64,000 bases of DNA from Haloterrigena turkmenica DSM 5511 (lineage in GTDB: Archaea > Halobacteriota > Halobacteria > Halobacteriales > Natrialbaceae). Made by a program: the position numbers and the translations under genes. This document shows positions 34,598-41,928 of this stretch, piece after piece. Location of the stretch: NCBI RefSeq assembly GCF_000025325.1, contig NC_013743.1, forward strand, positions 248,001 to 312,000. Direction: 5' to 3'. The notes under the pieces were generated by a model. That model made no database searches. It had not been told where the DNA came from and worked only from the letters and a program-made list of their open reading frames with translations. Every line of letters starts with the position of its first letter. Position 1 is the stretch's first letter.

Positions 34598-35542
34598 TCA
34601 ATCGTGGGCCACCGGCTCGTCTTCGGCTGTCGCTTCCGGCGGGAGGTCGTCGACGAGGACGACCGCGTCGCCGTCGAGCACGGTCGTTCCGTCGCCGTCG
34701 GTGACGGTCGTCTCGATCCGGTACTTCGAGCCGCCCAGATCGTCGACGACCTCGCAGACGGCCGTCACGCGGTCGTCGATCGGCACCGGCGCGAGGAAGC
34801 TGCTCTCCTGTGAGAGGTAGATCGTCAGTCCCGGCAGGCGGGCGAGTGCGGCGCTGATCAGCCCGGTGGCGAGGACGCCGTGGACGATCCGCTCGCCGAA
34901 TCTGGTCTCGGCCGCGTAGGCCGCGTCCAGATGCAGCCGGTTCGTGTCGCCGCTGATCTCGGCGAACGCCTCGACGTCGCTCTCCGAGATCACCTTTGAG
35001 AACCGGGCGACGTCGCCGACGTCGACGGTCGACTCGTTGTCGGCGCGGTACTCGAACGTCCAGTCGTCGCGCTCGTACTGCGTGTCGGTTCGCACCCGTT
35101 GTCGCGGGCGATCGGCCCCGAGTCCCCCCGTCCGACGGGCGAGGTGCGGGACGTAGTAGCTGAGCTCCGTCGTGGTGAGGATGCCGGCGAGGTCGGCGGG
35201 ATCGTCGGCGTCGCTCCCGCCGTCGACGACCGGGAGGTGTTCGAAGCCGGACTCGCGCAGGATGGCCACGGCGTCGACGATCGACGTGTCGGGTGCGATC
35301 GTCTCGAGGGGCGCCGACAGCACGTCGGTCAGCTCGACACTGCCGAGGTCGGTGCGTTCACAGAGGTGCTCGAGGAAGTCGCCCTCGGTCACGATACCGA
35401 TCGGCTCGCCGTCGCGGACGACGACGACCGAACTGACGCCCTCGTCGCGCAACAGCGTCGCGGCGCGGGAGGCGGTGGCGTCCGGCGGGGCGGTGACAAC
35501 GTCGGTGACCATGATCTCCGAGACGCTGATCGTGTCGTGCAT
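34598..35542 (-). CDS. CBS-pair protein fused to MaoC-type (R)-specific enoyl hydratase domain
   Basis: This 314-residue protein has an N-terminal CBS pair (about 1-130; SEIMVTDVVTAPPDATASRA, VTEGDFLEHL, LPVVDGG) that usually binds adenine nucleotides. A ~40-residue linker is followed by a hot-dog MaoC domain (about 175-300) with catalytic Asp and His in SGDTNRLHLDAAYA and FGERIVHGVLATGLISA, the D-x-N-x-x-H signature of PhaJ/MaoC enoyl-CoA hydratases. This fusion suggests a CoA hydratase gated by cellular energy state. Monocistronic. Confidence 0.88.
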   Translation of the reverse strand: MHDTISVSEIMVTDVVTAPPDATASRAATLLRDEGVSSVVVVRDGEPIGIVTEGDFLEHLCERTDLGSVELTDVLSAPLETIAPDTSIVDAVAILRESGFEHLPVVDGGSDADDPADLAGILTTTELSYYVPHLARRTGGLGADRPRQRVRTDTQYERDDWTFEYRADNESTVDVGDVARFSKVISESDVEAFAEISGDTNRLHLDAAYAAETRFGERIVHGVLATGLISAALARLPGLTIYLSQESSFLAPVPIDDRVTAVCEVVDDLGGSKYRIETTVTDGDGTTVLDGDAVVLVDDLPPEATAEDEPVAHD

Positions 35543-35681
35543 CTGTCGGTAGTATGCGGCCGACCCCTATCAGTAGTGGGCTGATTCCGTTGCTCGGCGG
35601 TTACGCCGGCTCACTCACAGTTCCAGCCAGGCGTTCTCGTCTCGGTCTGCTCGTTTCGCTAGAGGTTCCGGGAACGGGGTC

Positions 35682-36257
35682 TCAGTGCTCGTGCTCATCG
35701 TCGTGACTGTGGCTTTCGTCGTCGTGGCTGTGGCTCGAGTGCTCTTCGGTCACGGTCGGCGTCAGTTCCTCGCCGGTTTCGGAGCGAAGTGCCGCGTCGA
35801 ACTCGTCGGGGTCGTGTGCGGTAAACAGCGAGTAGAGACCGTCGGACTCGATCTCGAGTTCGATCGTCGTTTCGCCCTCGGATTCGAAATCGACGCGATA
35901 GAGCGTCTCGGACGAGGGCTGAACCGTGTCGCCGTCGGACACCGTGTCCGCCTCGCCGTTTTCGAAGAGTTCCGTCGCGGTTTCCCCCGCGTGGAAGAGC
36001 CCGTGGTCCCCGTCTTCGTCCGTCGGCACGATCGCGAGGTGCATATCGGGGTTGGGACCGTCCTGATAGGTGTACGGATAGGTACCCTGATCGAGTTCAT
36101 ACAGTCCGCCCCGCTCCCACGGCGGGTCGTCGTGCTCGTGCTCGTGTTCGTGGTCGTCGCCGCCGGTGATACTGTTGAGACAGCCGCTCGCGAGCAACGA
36201 GAGAACTCCCGTGAAACCGAGCCCAAACCGTCGTCTCGTGAGTTCCGTCGCAGTCAT
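35682..36257 (-). CDS. His-rich lipoprotein, probable metal (Zn) binding
   Basis: This 191-residue protein starts at ATG 36257 (MTATELTRRRFGLGFTGVLS) with lipobox LLASGC. Just after the lipid Cys is HEHEHEHDD, and the C-terminus is another cluster (HSSHSHDDESHSHDDEHEH). Between them is a beta-rich domain, GGLYELDQGTYPYTYQDGPN to ESDGLYSLFTAHDPDEF. Such His clusters bind Zn, Ni or Cu; the layout resembles surface metal-scavenging proteins that serve ABC metal importers, but no importer is adjacent. Confidence 0.72.
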   Translation of the reverse strand: MTATELTRRRFGLGFTGVLSLLASGCLNSITGGDDHEHEHEHDDPPWERGGLYELDQGTYPYTYQDGPNPDMHLAIVPTDEDGDHGLFHAGETATELFENGEADTVSDGDTVQPSSETLYRVDFESEGETTIELEIESDGLYSLFTAHDPDEFDAALRSETGEELTPTVTEEHSSHSHDDESHSHDDEHEH

Positions 36258-36656
36258 CGTGTCAGCACCTGTCGCCACGAGAAAAATAGCGCTTTCGTAG
36301 TCGTCACTAATCAGTACTGAATCTGTCTCGAGTGCCACGGGTCGCTACCGAGTCAGTGTGACGATCTCCTCGTACTTTATGGCGAGAGTACGGATTAGAA
36401 CCGGCCGGCCCCGTTAAAATGCTTGAGGTGTTCTGAGAGACGGACGAGCCTTCTTCTGAGAACAACGACGACTCCAGTTAGTGCAACCAGTGCCATTGCC
36501 TCCTACCGGAAATAATCACGGCACTAACGGAAGCGAGAGGAGGTGTTCACCAGTTAATGATGCTCTATAACGAGTTCGTTATGTTCACTGCGTAATTAGT
36601 CGGATTCTTACTATATTTCTTCTCGCCCAGATCCGAGTACGCTCCAGTATGAAAGT
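36258..36656. other. AT-richer intergenic region with inverted repeat
   Basis: About 400 nt with no gene recognised, clearly less GC-rich than flanking DNA. It contains a TATA-like CTATATTT at 36611-36618 and a 16-nt inverted repeat at 36567-36582 upstream of the lysyl oxidase gene. Confidence 0.6.
36567..36582. promoter_or_regulatory. Inverted repeat ATAACGA-GT-TCGTTAT, candidate operator
   Basis: A perfect 7-bp inverted repeat with a 2-nt spacer lies 29 nt upstream of the TATA-like box of the lysyl oxidase gene. Its geometry fits a dimeric helix-turn-helix regulator. Confidence 0.45.
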
Positions 36657-37547
36657 ATGATACTAAATTGGATAAAAGAGAGGAAGCGTGCGACGGCACT
36701 GGTGGGAGTTCTCCTCATCGTAGTGGCGGGGGTCGGTATGATCACGCTCGGAGGCGTTGCGGCTGACAACCCGTTCACAGTGAGCGACAGTAGCACAGAC
36801 ACCTCCACAACTTCCGGAAGCGAAGACACTGCAAACGAGGAGGCCACTCCGGTGGATGAAGAGAATTCGACGACGCCATCCACAACTGAGTCCGACTCTG
36901 AACCCTCAGATGATCAAGTCGAAGATGATCAAGTTGAGGACCAGCCGGAGGTCAACTTCGTTCCGGGCGTCAGGAATTTTGATGTTTCAATAGAAGAGTT
37001 TGATGAGTCCAGCGCTGACGTTGAAGACGGTTTCGTAACTCCGGGCGAACATAGACTACTTCGATTTGACATGATCATATACAATGTAGGAGATGCAGAT
37101 GCCGAATTGGGTCATCCTGAGAACAGATCTGATCTGTTTGAATATTCGGACTCCCATAACCATGCGCATCTGAAAGGCTTCAATAAATATAAGATACTTG
37201 ATGAAGCAGGCAACGAGATGAACGCGGGAAAGAAACAGACATTTTGTCTTCGGGATAACTTCCAAACCCGCTCAAACGCCAGCAGTAGTGCCAAGTTCGA
37301 TTGTGACTATCAGGGAATTAGTGCGGGGTGGGCCGACGTGTATCCGGCGTCTCTACCCGGCCAATATCTTGTTATTGACGATCTCCCTGACGGAGAGTAC
37401 ACGCTTCAGGCCACGACGAACGCGGAAGGTACGATTGACGAGAAATGCGACGACGATAACACCGTTCGAGTTGACCTCCGTATCAACAACGACACAGTTA
37501 CGGTCCATTCTTCACAAGACGACTATGTGAAACCCCCTTCCTGCTGA
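36657..37547 (+). CDS. Membrane-anchored archaeal lysyl oxidase
   Basis: This 296-residue protein is a copper/quinone amine oxidase of the lysyl oxidase family. It has one N-terminal membrane anchor (about 13-36) and a Ser/Thr/Glu linker (about 40-95), then the catalytic domain. Copper ligands His167, His169 and His171 lie in SHNHAHLKGF. Lys193 in GKKQTFCLRD and Tyr229 in GWADVYPASLPGQY align with human LOX Lys320 and Tyr355, which make the lysine-tyrosylquinone cofactor, with matching spacing. Cys residues (197, 216, 264, 296) could form disulfides. Base use is AT-richer than neighbours, suggesting recent transfer. It probably oxidises surface amines or lysines. Confidence 0.9.
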   Translation: MILNWIKERKRATALVGVLLIVVAGVGMITLGGVAADNPFTVSDSSTDTSTTSGSEDTANEEATPVDEENSTTPSTTESDSEPSDDQVEDDQVEDQPEVNFVPGVRNFDVSIEEFDESSADVEDGFVTPGEHRLLRFDMIIYNVGDADAELGHPENRSDLFEYSDSHNHAHLKGFNKYKILDEAGNEMNAGKKQTFCLRDNFQTRSNASSSAKFDCDYQGISAGWADVYPASLPGQYLVIDDLPDGEYTLQATTNAEGTIDEKCDDDNTVRVDLRINNDTVTVHSSQDDYVKPPSC

Positions 37548-37595
37548 GAAATTTGACACTCTCTTACGGTTTCAACAGAGCCGAACGACCCAAGA

Positions 37596-38009
37596 TCAGG
37601 CGTCGACCGGTCGACCGTCCTCGGTCGGCGGCGCGATGTGGTCGATGTACTCCTCGACGGTCGGCTCCTCGACGCGGACCCGAACGCTGATCTCACCGAG
37701 TTCGTCCGGTTCGCCCACCGAGAAGTTGATCCGATCCTCGAAGGCCGCCTGCTTCTTCAGCGCGAAGGAGAATGTATCGCCCTCACGGTTCGCGAAGAAC
37801 TCGCCGCGGGCGGTGTCGAGGATCTCCTGGCGGTGGAGCAGATCGGAGAAGTGGTCCATCGCGTGCGCTTCGGCCCTGACCTCGCCGAACTCCTCCTCGA
37901 GGTCGGCGTTGGGGAAGATGTTGGCCACGGCGTCGACGACGCGACTCGTGACTTCGGTGTCGTAGATCGGCGCCGTGATCTCGACGTCGACGCGGTAGAT
38001 GTCGGTCAT
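37596..38009 (-). CDS. RNA-binding domain protein (UPF0201 family)
   Basis: This 137-residue protein starts at ATG 38009 (MTDIYRVDVEITAPIYDTEV), overlapping the upstream kinase gene by 4 nt. The sequence VVDAVANIFPNADLEEEFGE, DILHRQEILDTARGEF-like HFSDLLHRQEILDTARGEFF and the end VEEPTVEEYIDHIAP match the archaeal UPF0201/RNA-binding family related to ribosomal L5-like folds. The precise role is unknown. Its tight coupling to the nucleotide kinase upstream is seen across archaea (recalled, not checked). Confidence 0.85.
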   Translation of the reverse strand: MTDIYRVDVEITAPIYDTEVTSRVVDAVANIFPNADLEEEFGEVRAEAHAMDHFSDLLHRQEILDTARGEFFANREGDTFSFALKKQAAFEDRINFSVGEPDELGEISVRVRVEEPTVEEYIDHIAPPTEDGRPVDA

Positions 38010-38602
38010 GGATCGGTGTTGGAGACGGAGTCGGGTGTCGGTTCCGATTCGGAGCCGGGGCCCTCGCGGATGATCGCCTCGATGCGCTCGTGGAAGGCCT
38101 CGAGCGAGTCGGTGTTCTCGACGACGACGTCGGCCCGGTCCATCGCGTCGTCCATCCCGAAGCCGCGCTCGCGCTCGTCGCGGGCGGCCAGCCCCTCGCC
38201 GCCGTCGTCTTCGGCGGCGTCCCGGCCGCGGGCATCGATGCGCTCGGCCCGCATCTCGAAGGGGGCCTCGATACTGACCAGCGTGAACGCCTCGCCGAAC
38301 CGCTCCTCGAAGACGTCGACCTCGGTGTCCGATCGGATGCCGTCGACGAGGACGGTGTCGTGGTCCTCGAGACGGTCCTCGATCATCGGCAGCGATCGCT
38401 CGGCGATCGCGGTCGGTCCGTTCTCGTCGCGCAGCGCCTGCGCGACCTTGCCGTGGTCCTTCGTCGGGTCGAGGCCTCGGTCGGCCGTCTCCTGGCGGAC
38501 GACGTCGCCCATCGTCACTACCGGGATGCCGTGCTCGCGCGCGACGGTCGCGGCCTCGCCCTTCCCGCTGCCGGGCAGTCCCACCGTTCCGATGACGTGC
38601 AT
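38006..38602 (-). CDS. P-loop nucleotide kinase (UPF0200 family)
   Basis: This 198-residue protein starts at ATG 38602 (MHVIGTVGLPGSGKGEAATV) with Walker A GLPGSGKG at residues 8-15. MGDVVRQETADRGLDPTKDH and VLVDGIRSDTEVDVFEERFG follow, the archaeal UPF0200 (adenylate/dephospho-CoA kinase-like) family. The substrate has not been clearly established for the family. A TATA-like box lies 25-32 nt upstream. It overlaps the RNA-binding protein gene downstream by ATGA coupling. Confidence 0.88.
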   Translation of the reverse strand: MHVIGTVGLPGSGKGEAATVAREHGIPVVTMGDVVRQETADRGLDPTKDHGKVAQALRDENGPTAIAERSLPMIEDRLEDHDTVLVDGIRSDTEVDVFEERFGEAFTLVSIEAPFEMRAERIDARGRDAAEDDGGEGLAARDERERGFGMDDAMDRADVVVENTDSLEAFHERIEAIIREGPGSESEPTPDSVSNTDP

Positions 38603-38965
38603 CGACGGATCGTACCGGCGAGACGTGTATAAGCGCTGTTGTTCGTCGCTCGAGTCGAGCGGGTTCGTGGCGGCCGAAACGGCCCGATTGCACCCAGTGA
38701 AACGTCCGTAGGGCCCGATTATCCGGCTCGGTTGGTGCGGATGCGCCCCTCTCGAAACGGGCCGGCTGCGTCCTCGAGTCGGTACTCGCGACCGGCCGCG
38801 TCGTGCCCGTGCGCCCTCTCTCTTGTCCGGTGTGCAACGGCGGCGACGAGCGCAACTATTCACCCGGTTCGAGTTAAAAACGGATAATTCAACACAATCC
38901 AGACTAACAATTCGAATCGACTGTCGCCATTATTTAGCAGTCGGTCATCGCCTCGACTGCACGCT
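38603..38965. other. Intergenic region, divergent promoters
   Basis: 363 nt between divergent genes. The left end has the kinase promoter. The right 90 nt are A/T-rich (GAGTTAAAAACGGATAATTC, CCATTATTTAGC) and probably hold the promoter of the small lipoprotein. No gene was recognised between. Confidence 0.55.
38627..38634 (-). promoter_or_regulatory. TATA-like box for the kinase/RNA-binding operon
   Basis: On the minus strand this reads GCTTATAC, 25-32 nt before the ATG at 38602. Confidence 0.5.
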
Positions 38966-39346
38966 ATGACAGGTCCGAAACTCGACCGACGGCGGTTCGC
39001 GACGACAGTTGGTGCCGGTGCTATCGCCGCACTCGCCGGCTGCAGCGACGTAGGGTCTCAGGAGAACGAATCCAGCGATGACGACGGCAGTTCCGCTGAT
39101 GGAAGCGATCCCGGTGCGAACGAGACGGGCAACGAGTCCGGCACTGGCGAGAACGGCGGCGCCGAACCGGGTGCGGACGAGAACGACTCCGAGGACGATG
39201 GCATGTCCGGTCCAAGTACGGACGAGAACGACTCGGCAGACGACGAAAACGCGTCCGACGACGGGTTCGAATCGGACAATCCGTTTAGCGACAACGACAG
39301 TTCCGCGGACAACGGTTCGGACGCAGAGGGAGACACCAGCCTCTAG
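38966..39346 (+). CDS. Small acidic low-complexity lipoprotein
   Basis: This 126-residue protein, MTGPKLDRRRFATTVGAGAI, has a Tat RR motif and lipobox ALAGC. The mature part is only Asp, Glu, Ser, Gly, Asn and Ala (e.g. ENGGAEPGADENDSEDDGMS) with no folded domain evident. It probably works as a surface-exposed acidic tether or has lost a domain. A T tract at 39388-39393 follows. Confidence 0.7.
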   Translation: MTGPKLDRRRFATTVGAGAIAALAGCSDVGSQENESSDDDGSSADGSDPGANETGNESGTGENGGAEPGADENDSEDDGMSGPSTDENDSADDENASDDGFESDNPFSDNDSSADNGSDAEGDTSL

Positions 39347-39387
39347 CGTCCGCGGTCGAAGACGCGAGACGATCGACGTCACACGGC

Positions 39388-39393
39388 TTTTTT
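39388..39393 (+). terminator. Oligo-T terminator candidate
   Basis: TTTTTT lies 42 nt after the stop of the small acidic lipoprotein gene. Confidence 0.4.
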
Positions 39394-39493
39394 CGCGGTC
39401 GCCTCCGGTATCGACGGTGTGAGGAAGATCTCCGCTCAGCGACGCAACTGCGATCGATCGCCGTGATTACTTCTGTCGGTTCGTTCAGTCGGT

Positions 39494-39871
39494 ATGTCAC
39501 AACGGTCCCTCTTCGTGCGAGCGATCTGGTTTCTCGCCGTCGGCTGGTGGGCGACGCCGATCGTCGTCAACCTCGCGTGGGCGCTGAACGTCACCGTCGT
39601 CCTGGCACCGATCGGGATCAAACTCGTCAACCTCGTCCTGACGGTGTTGACGCTGGCCGAACCGCGAACGTTCACGAACCTCGACTCGGCTCGCGGCCAG
39701 CACTCCCTATTGACTCGAGCGCTGTACTTCGTCCTCGTCGGCTGGTGGCTGAATTTCCTCTGGGCTAACCTCGCGGCCCTGTTCGCGGTCACGATCGTCG
39801 GCCTCCCGGTGGCGATCTGGCTGGTCAATCGGTTGCCGTTCGTGACTTCACTGTACCGCTTCCACGGGTAG
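39494..39871 (+). CDS. YccF-domain membrane protein
   Basis: This 125-residue protein is made of two repeats of the YccF-like unit: RAIWFLAVGWWATPIVVNLA and RALYFVLVGWWLNFLWANLA. Each continues into a hydrophobic stretch and the 'GLPVAIWLVNRLP' type motif. YccF proteins are small inner-membrane proteins of unknown role. The internal duplication is clear by eye. Monocistronic, followed by tRNA-Arg. Confidence 0.88.
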   Translation: MSQRSLFVRAIWFLAVGWWATPIVVNLAWALNVTVVLAPIGIKLVNLVLTVLTLAEPRTFTNLDSARGQHSLLTRALYFVLVGWWLNFLWANLAALFAVTIVGLPVAIWLVNRLPFVTSLYRFHG

Positions 39872-39921
39872 CTGCGGGAATCCACACCGCTTATACCGAT
39901 CCGTCGTCGATTCCTACTCGA

Positions 39922-39996
39922 GGGCGCGTAGCTCAGTCCGGAAAGAGCGTCGGACTTCTAATCCGACGGTCGTGGGTTCAAATCCCATCGCGCCCG
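39922..39996 (+). tRNA. tRNA-Arg (anticodon UCU)
   Basis: This 75-nt cloverleaf has acceptor stem GGGCGCG pairing with CGCGCCC (39989-39995) and discriminator G39996. The D-arm is in TAGCTCAGTCCGGAAAGAGC. The anticodon stem TCGGA/TCCGA encloses loop CTTCTAA, giving anticodon TCT. The T-loop is GGGTTCAAATCCC. No intron is present and CCA is not encoded. The 3' 21 nt are repeated at 40080-40100. Confidence 0.97.
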
Positions 39997-40079
39997 TGCA
40001 ACGAGTCGCGGAGCGACGAGTGAACCGGCACGTGGGATTTGAAGGAGACGGCGGCGAGCGATAGCGAGCCGACGGCGTC

Positions 40080-40100
40080 GTTCAAATCCCATCGCGCCCG
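40080..40100 (+). repeat. 21-nt direct repeat of the tRNA-Arg 3' end
   Basis: GTTCAAATCCCATCGCGCCC plus a final G is identical to 39976-39996 of the tRNA gene, spaced 104 nt away. This pattern is expected of an attachment-site or palindromic-element remnant. Confidence 0.85.
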
Positions 40101-40315
40101 CTTTTCACGACGCTTCCTCGAGGTGACTCCGCTTCTCGGTACGCTCCCCTCACTTCGCGCTCCGATAAACTAATGCGTGTTGACACCCTTAACTAACCTG
40201 TCGGCAGCGCCGGTCAACGGCATCACACGGGGGATCGAGGGGAACACATCGATCATCGCCACGCGCGACGATCACCGTCCCCACTGCCGACGCGCGTACA
40301 CCCTTTACAAGTACC

Positions 40316-40376
40316 TTTTTGCGTCTCGGGATTCCTCACTTCGCTCGGAACCACTCGGCGCAAAAATCTACGCTAA
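40316..40376. repeat. Long hairpin TTTTTGCG...CGCAAAAA
   Basis: Complementary 8-nt arms at 40316-40323 and 40369-40376 enclose 45 nt that contain CTTCGCTCGG-type palindromic words. It resembles repetitive intergenic elements of haloarchaea; it could also act as a terminator. Confidence 0.5.
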
Positions 40377-40535
40377 AAAGGCCGTTCGCTCCCGCTGGTC
40401 GCTCACGGGTGCAGCGCTTGTGTCTCGGCCGCAACGGTAACGCCTCCGCCTGTGCTAATCGTCGAACGGCTGCTACACTCAATCCGATATTAATTCAGGC
40501 CGGCGATACAACCCCCTCGAGTCCTAGCTTTCGAT

Positions 40536-41774
40536 ATGGACGATACGGCCGTCGACACCATTGCGTACGACGATACGATCGCCGGCGTCGATTCGTTCGC
40601 CGAGCACGCGCGGCGCCGCGCCGAGACCGAGCGCGAGGCCGTCGAGTGGGCGATCGACGAACTCGAGTCGATCGTCGACACGCAGGGGGTCGACCTCGAA
40701 CCGCTGCTCGAGTACGCGCGCCGGAGTCGGGAGAGTCTGCCGGATCGCCATCGGCGGGCCTACGAGGCGATGGCCGACGTGTTCGATGTTGATCAGGCGG
40801 TCTACGAGGCGTATGTCTTCGCCTATTCCGAGCTGTGCGAGGAACTGGCCGAGGGAGAGGGTCGCTCGGAGAAGAATCCGAAAGGGGTCGGTAACGGAAT
40901 CGGAGAGGGGTGTACGAACGCGCTCGTCACGCCGCCGCGAGTCGAGTCGGACGGCGGGATCGATACGGGCGGCGACGCCGGAACCACCGGCCCGCTGGTG
41001 CTCAAGAACCGCGACATCGCCGGCCGAGGCACGCGCCCGAAGTCGATCGTCGAGCAGCCGCCGATCGACGACTACTACGGGATCCTCACGATCGACACCT
41101 GCGGGACGGTCTCGATGTTCAAGGGCGTCAACGATCAGGGACTGGTCGCGGCGAACACGTACATCGACTGCGAAGGCGAGGGCGAGGACGTCACCCCCGA
41201 AACCCGACTGCGAAACGGCACCGTCATCCGCATGCTGCTCGAGGAGTGTGCGACCATCGAGGACGCCCGCGAGTTCCTCGAGTCCCGGCTCACGCGTCGC
41301 TTGATGGGCCAGACGCTGTTTCTGGCCGACGACACCGACGCGGTCCTGCTCGAGGTCGACCCCGCGGCCGAGCGGATCATTGACGACGACGACCCCGTCG
41401 TCACCCGGACGAACCACTTCGTGTGCTCGGCGTCGACCGAAGCCGAGAGTTCGACGAAACGTCGCCAGCGCGCGCTCGAGTTGCTCGAGGGCGACGAACA
41501 GTTGGATCGCGAGGACCTCTGGCGGTTCGCGCGGGACCACGTGAACGGCCCGGGGGACGACTCGATCTGTCGCCATCCCGAGCCCGAGACGGACGAACCC
41601 CACGCCTTCGGACAGTTGACGACCGCGAGCAGCGCCATCTTCGAGGGTGGATCGCCGGCGATCGAAGCCGCGATGGGCAATCCCTGCGAGGCCGAGCGCA
41701 TCCGCTGTGCGTTCGGCGACGAGATTCCGACCGACCTCCGGACCGGCCAGCGGTGGCTCGATCGACTGCACTGA
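40536..41774 (+). CDS. C45-family NTN hydrolase/acyltransferase
   Basis: This 412-residue protein is related to the acyl-CoA:6-aminopenicillanic acid acyltransferase (AAT, peptidase C45) family. The self-processing nucleophile is Cys126 in GIGEGCTNALV. Downstream conserved segments include GPLVLKNRDIAG, TCGTVSMFKGVNDQGLVAAN and FVCSASTEAESSTKRR. Family members process themselves N-terminal to Cys, then hydrolyse or transfer acyl groups, for example on N-acyl amino acids or peptides. The substrate in archaea is unknown. A monocistronic gene. Confidence 0.85.
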   Translation: MDDTAVDTIAYDDTIAGVDSFAEHARRRAETEREAVEWAIDELESIVDTQGVDLEPLLEYARRSRESLPDRHRRAYEAMADVFDVDQAVYEAYVFAYSELCEELAEGEGRSEKNPKGVGNGIGEGCTNALVTPPRVESDGGIDTGGDAGTTGPLVLKNRDIAGRGTRPKSIVEQPPIDDYYGILTIDTCGTVSMFKGVNDQGLVAANTYIDCEGEGEDVTPETRLRNGTVIRMLLEECATIEDAREFLESRLTRRLMGQTLFLADDTDAVLLEVDPAAERIIDDDDPVVTRTNHFVCSASTEAESSTKRRQRALELLEGDEQLDREDLWRFARDHVNGPGDDSICRHPEPETDEPHAFGQLTTASSAIFEGGSPAIEAAMGNPCEAERIRCAFGDEIPTDLRTGQRWLDRLH

Positions 41775-41928
41775 GTCGCACTGCGTCGCGGCGTGATTGC
41801 GGGTTTCCGTTGCTATTCGCCCGCTCGAGCGACAGTCCGACGCGGGGATCGCTATCGGCCGTCAGTGATGTCGAACGGGAGTGCAAACTGATCAAACGGA
41901 GCGAGCACTATCCACTGTGGACACTCCC

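Larger units (their letters stand above)
39997..40535. other. Intergenic region with tRNA-end repeat and hairpin elements
   Basis: About 540 nt with no convincing gene. It contains a copy of the tRNA 3' end (40080-40100) and an inverted T-arm piece (40031-40041). A stem TTTTTGCG (40316-40323) pairs with CGCAAAAA (40369-40376) around CTTCGCTCGG-type words. Confidence 0.6.

Noticed and set aside
39922-40100. An integrated mobile element at the tRNA gene
   Set aside because: The tRNA-end repeats are only ~104 nt apart and no integrase gene lies nearby. Kept as a finding only as a possible remnant.
40177-40440. 87-codon frame in the tRNA downstream region
   Set aside because: It runs through the hairpin repeat, is not acidic and has no domain.
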